This document shows, piece after piece, positions 5,889-6,770 of a stretch of 6,770 nucleotides of DNA. The stretch is from Thermoleophilaceae bacterium (lineage in GTDB: Bacteria > Actinomycetota > Thermoleophilia > Solirubrobacterales > Thermoleophilaceae), in assembly GCA_013695885.1 (NCBI GenBank), contig JACCZP010000042.1:1-6770 (forward strand), read 5' to 3'. The position numbers were made by a program, and so were the translations under genes. The notes under the pieces were generated by a model. It was not told the origin of the DNA. It saw only the letters and a list, made by a program, of their open reading frames with translations, and ran no database searches. Numbering within the stretch: position 1 is the first letter of the stretch; every line of letters starts with the position of its first letter.

Positions 5889-6770
5889 TTCCTCACCGGG
5901 GAGGAGCTTACGGGCGAGGAGCTGAGCGTCCTTCTCGACCGCGCGACGGAGATGAAGCGCGACCGCCTCGCCCACCGGCCGCTCGAGGGACGCAGCGTGG
6001 CGCTCCTCTTCGACCGACCCTCCACCCGCACCCGCGTGTCCTTCGAGGTGGGCATCGCCGAGCTCGGTGGTCACGCCGTCGTGCTCCGCGAGGGGGAGAC
6101 GCAGCTCGCCCGCGGCGAGTCCCCACGCGACACCGCGGCCGTGCTCTCGCGCTTCGTGGCCGCGATCGGGATCCGCACCGGAGCGCACGAGGTGGCCCGT
6201 CAGCTGGCCGACGCAAGCGAGGCGCCGGTGGTGAACATGCTCACCGCCGAGCACCATCCCTGTCAGGCCCTCGCCGACCTGCTGACCCTCCACGAGCGCT
6301 TCGGCCGGCTGGAGGGCCTCCGGGTCGCCTACGTGGGCGACGCCAACAACGTCGCCCGCTCGCTCGGCCTGATCGGCGTCCGGCTCGGGGTCGAAGTGGC
6401 CATCGCCGCCCCGCCCGAGCTGCTCCCCGACGACGGGGTCTCGCTCTCGTTGGCGCACGGGCTCGGTCGGGTCTCGTTCGGGACCGATCCCGCGGAGGCG
6501 GTGCGAGGTGCGCACGCGATCTACACCGATGTGTGGGTGTCGATGGGCGACGAGGCCGAGGCCGAGGAGCGCCGGCGGGTGCTCGCCCCGTACCGCGTGG
6601 ACGCGGCGCTGGTGGCCGGCGCCCGCGACGACGCCGTGGTCCTCCACTGCCTGCCCGCCCATCCGGGCGAGGAGATCGATGCGGACGTCCTCTACGGCGA
6701 GCGCTCCGCGGTATGGGACCAGGCCGAGAACCGCCTGCACACCCAGAAGGCGCTGCTCGAGATGCTGGTG
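5877..6770 (+). CDS. argF: Ornithine carbamoyltransferase (partial at the right edge)
   Basis: The frame encodes 298 residues with no stop before the window ends; with a usual family length near 300-310, only a few residues are missing. ArgF joins carbamoyl phosphate to ornithine to make citrulline in arginine biosynthesis. Carbamoyl-phosphate binding motif STRTR is at 49-53, followed by SFEVG; HPCQALAD is at 127-134; the second-domain DANNVARS begins at 155; TDVWVSMG (217-224) and the catalytic HCLPA (257-261, Cys258) mark the ornithine site; AENRLH (283-288) is the C-terminal signature. These patterns separate it from aspartate carbamoyltransferase. The GTG at 5877 gives the standard N-terminus (RHFLTGEELTGEEL). 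An in-frame GTG at 5853 is less likely. The catabolic ArcB form is not excluded by sequence alone, but the anabolic enzyme is the default. Downstream neighbours are outside the window. Confidence 0.96.
   Translation, partial: MTRHFLTGEELTGEELSVLLDRATEMKRDRLAHRPLEGRSVALLFDRPSTRTRVSFEVGIAELGGHAVVLREGETQLARGESPRDTAAVLSRFVAAIGIRTGAHEVARQLADASEAPVVNMLTAEHHPCQALADLLTLHERFGRLEGLRVAYVGDANNVARSLGLIGVRLGVEVAIAAPPELLPDDGVSLSLAHGLGRVSFGTDPAEAVRGAHAIYTDVWVSMGDEAEAEERRRVLAPYRVDAALVAGARDDAVVLHCLPAHPGEEIDADVLYGERSAVWDQAENRLHTQKALLEMLV
5905..5910 (-). promoter_or_regulatory. Possible -10 box (TAAGCT) for the EEP gene
   Basis: On the minus strand TAAGCT (TANNNT) lies 16 bases before the GTG at 5888. Transcription starting about seven bases later would give a roughly 10-base leader containing GGTGAGGAA. 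The box lies inside argF codons 10-12. One six-base match in GC-rich DNA is weak evidence. Confidence 0.3.

Noticed and set aside
5889..6740. Upstream extension of the EEP frame, antisense to argF
   Set aside because: The EEP fold starts just inside the GTG at 5888, and the extension covers argF, whose motifs are unmistakable. It contains no motif of its own.

Overview
This is a very GC-rich window (mostly G/C at third codon positions, GTG starts common) with a compact, strictly bacterial layout. The gene complement and motif styles suggest a high-GC actinobacterium. They include a PimA-like glycosyltransferase fold, an actinobacterial-style RumA/RlmD-type methyltransferase, a phasin-like Ser/Gly/Lys/Arg-tailed protein, and likely leaderless TANNNT-(6-7 nt)-GTG starts. 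A deep-branching lineage such as Thermoleophilia is my guess; the window alone cannot prove it.

Layout, left to right: (i) the last codons of an upstream plus-strand gene, ending at 53. (ii) A plus-strand pair, 97-2702. The first gene is a 650-residue fusion of a degenerate GT4-like glycosyltransferase region with an intact PHP metal-dependent phosphoesterase domain. It is joined by a one-base TGATG overlap to a uracil-DNA-glycosylase-fold protein that keeps its iron-sulfur cysteines but has lost the usual catalytic residues. (iii) Two minus-strand genes facing that pair tail to tail: a TrmA/RlmD-family RNA m5U methyltransferase (2721-4085) lacking all four iron-sulfur cysteines, and a phasin-like protein with a low-complexity basic tail (4128-4982). 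(iv) A minus-strand endonuclease/exonuclease/phosphatase-family enzyme (5046-5888). (v) A plus-strand ornithine carbamoyltransferase gene, argF (from 5877), that runs off the right edge nearly complete. The last two genes overlap head to head by 12 bp.

Most of the genes are housekeeping: argF is arginine biosynthesis and the RlmD-like enzyme is RNA modification. The part most likely to hold something undescribed is the 97-2702 pair. An apparently sugar-nucleotide-incompetent GT-B region carries an intact PHP hydrolase and is translationally coupled to a UDG-fold protein with a dismantled active site. The sequence suggests they work together but does not reveal the substrate. Three genes show the same start geometry, a TANNNT box 6-7 nt upstream of a GTG with no Shine-Dalgarno, implying leaderless mRNAs. 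The phasin-like gene is the exception, with a strong Shine-Dalgarno. I see no RNA genes, mobile elements, CRISPR arrays or non-coding stretches over 100 bases.
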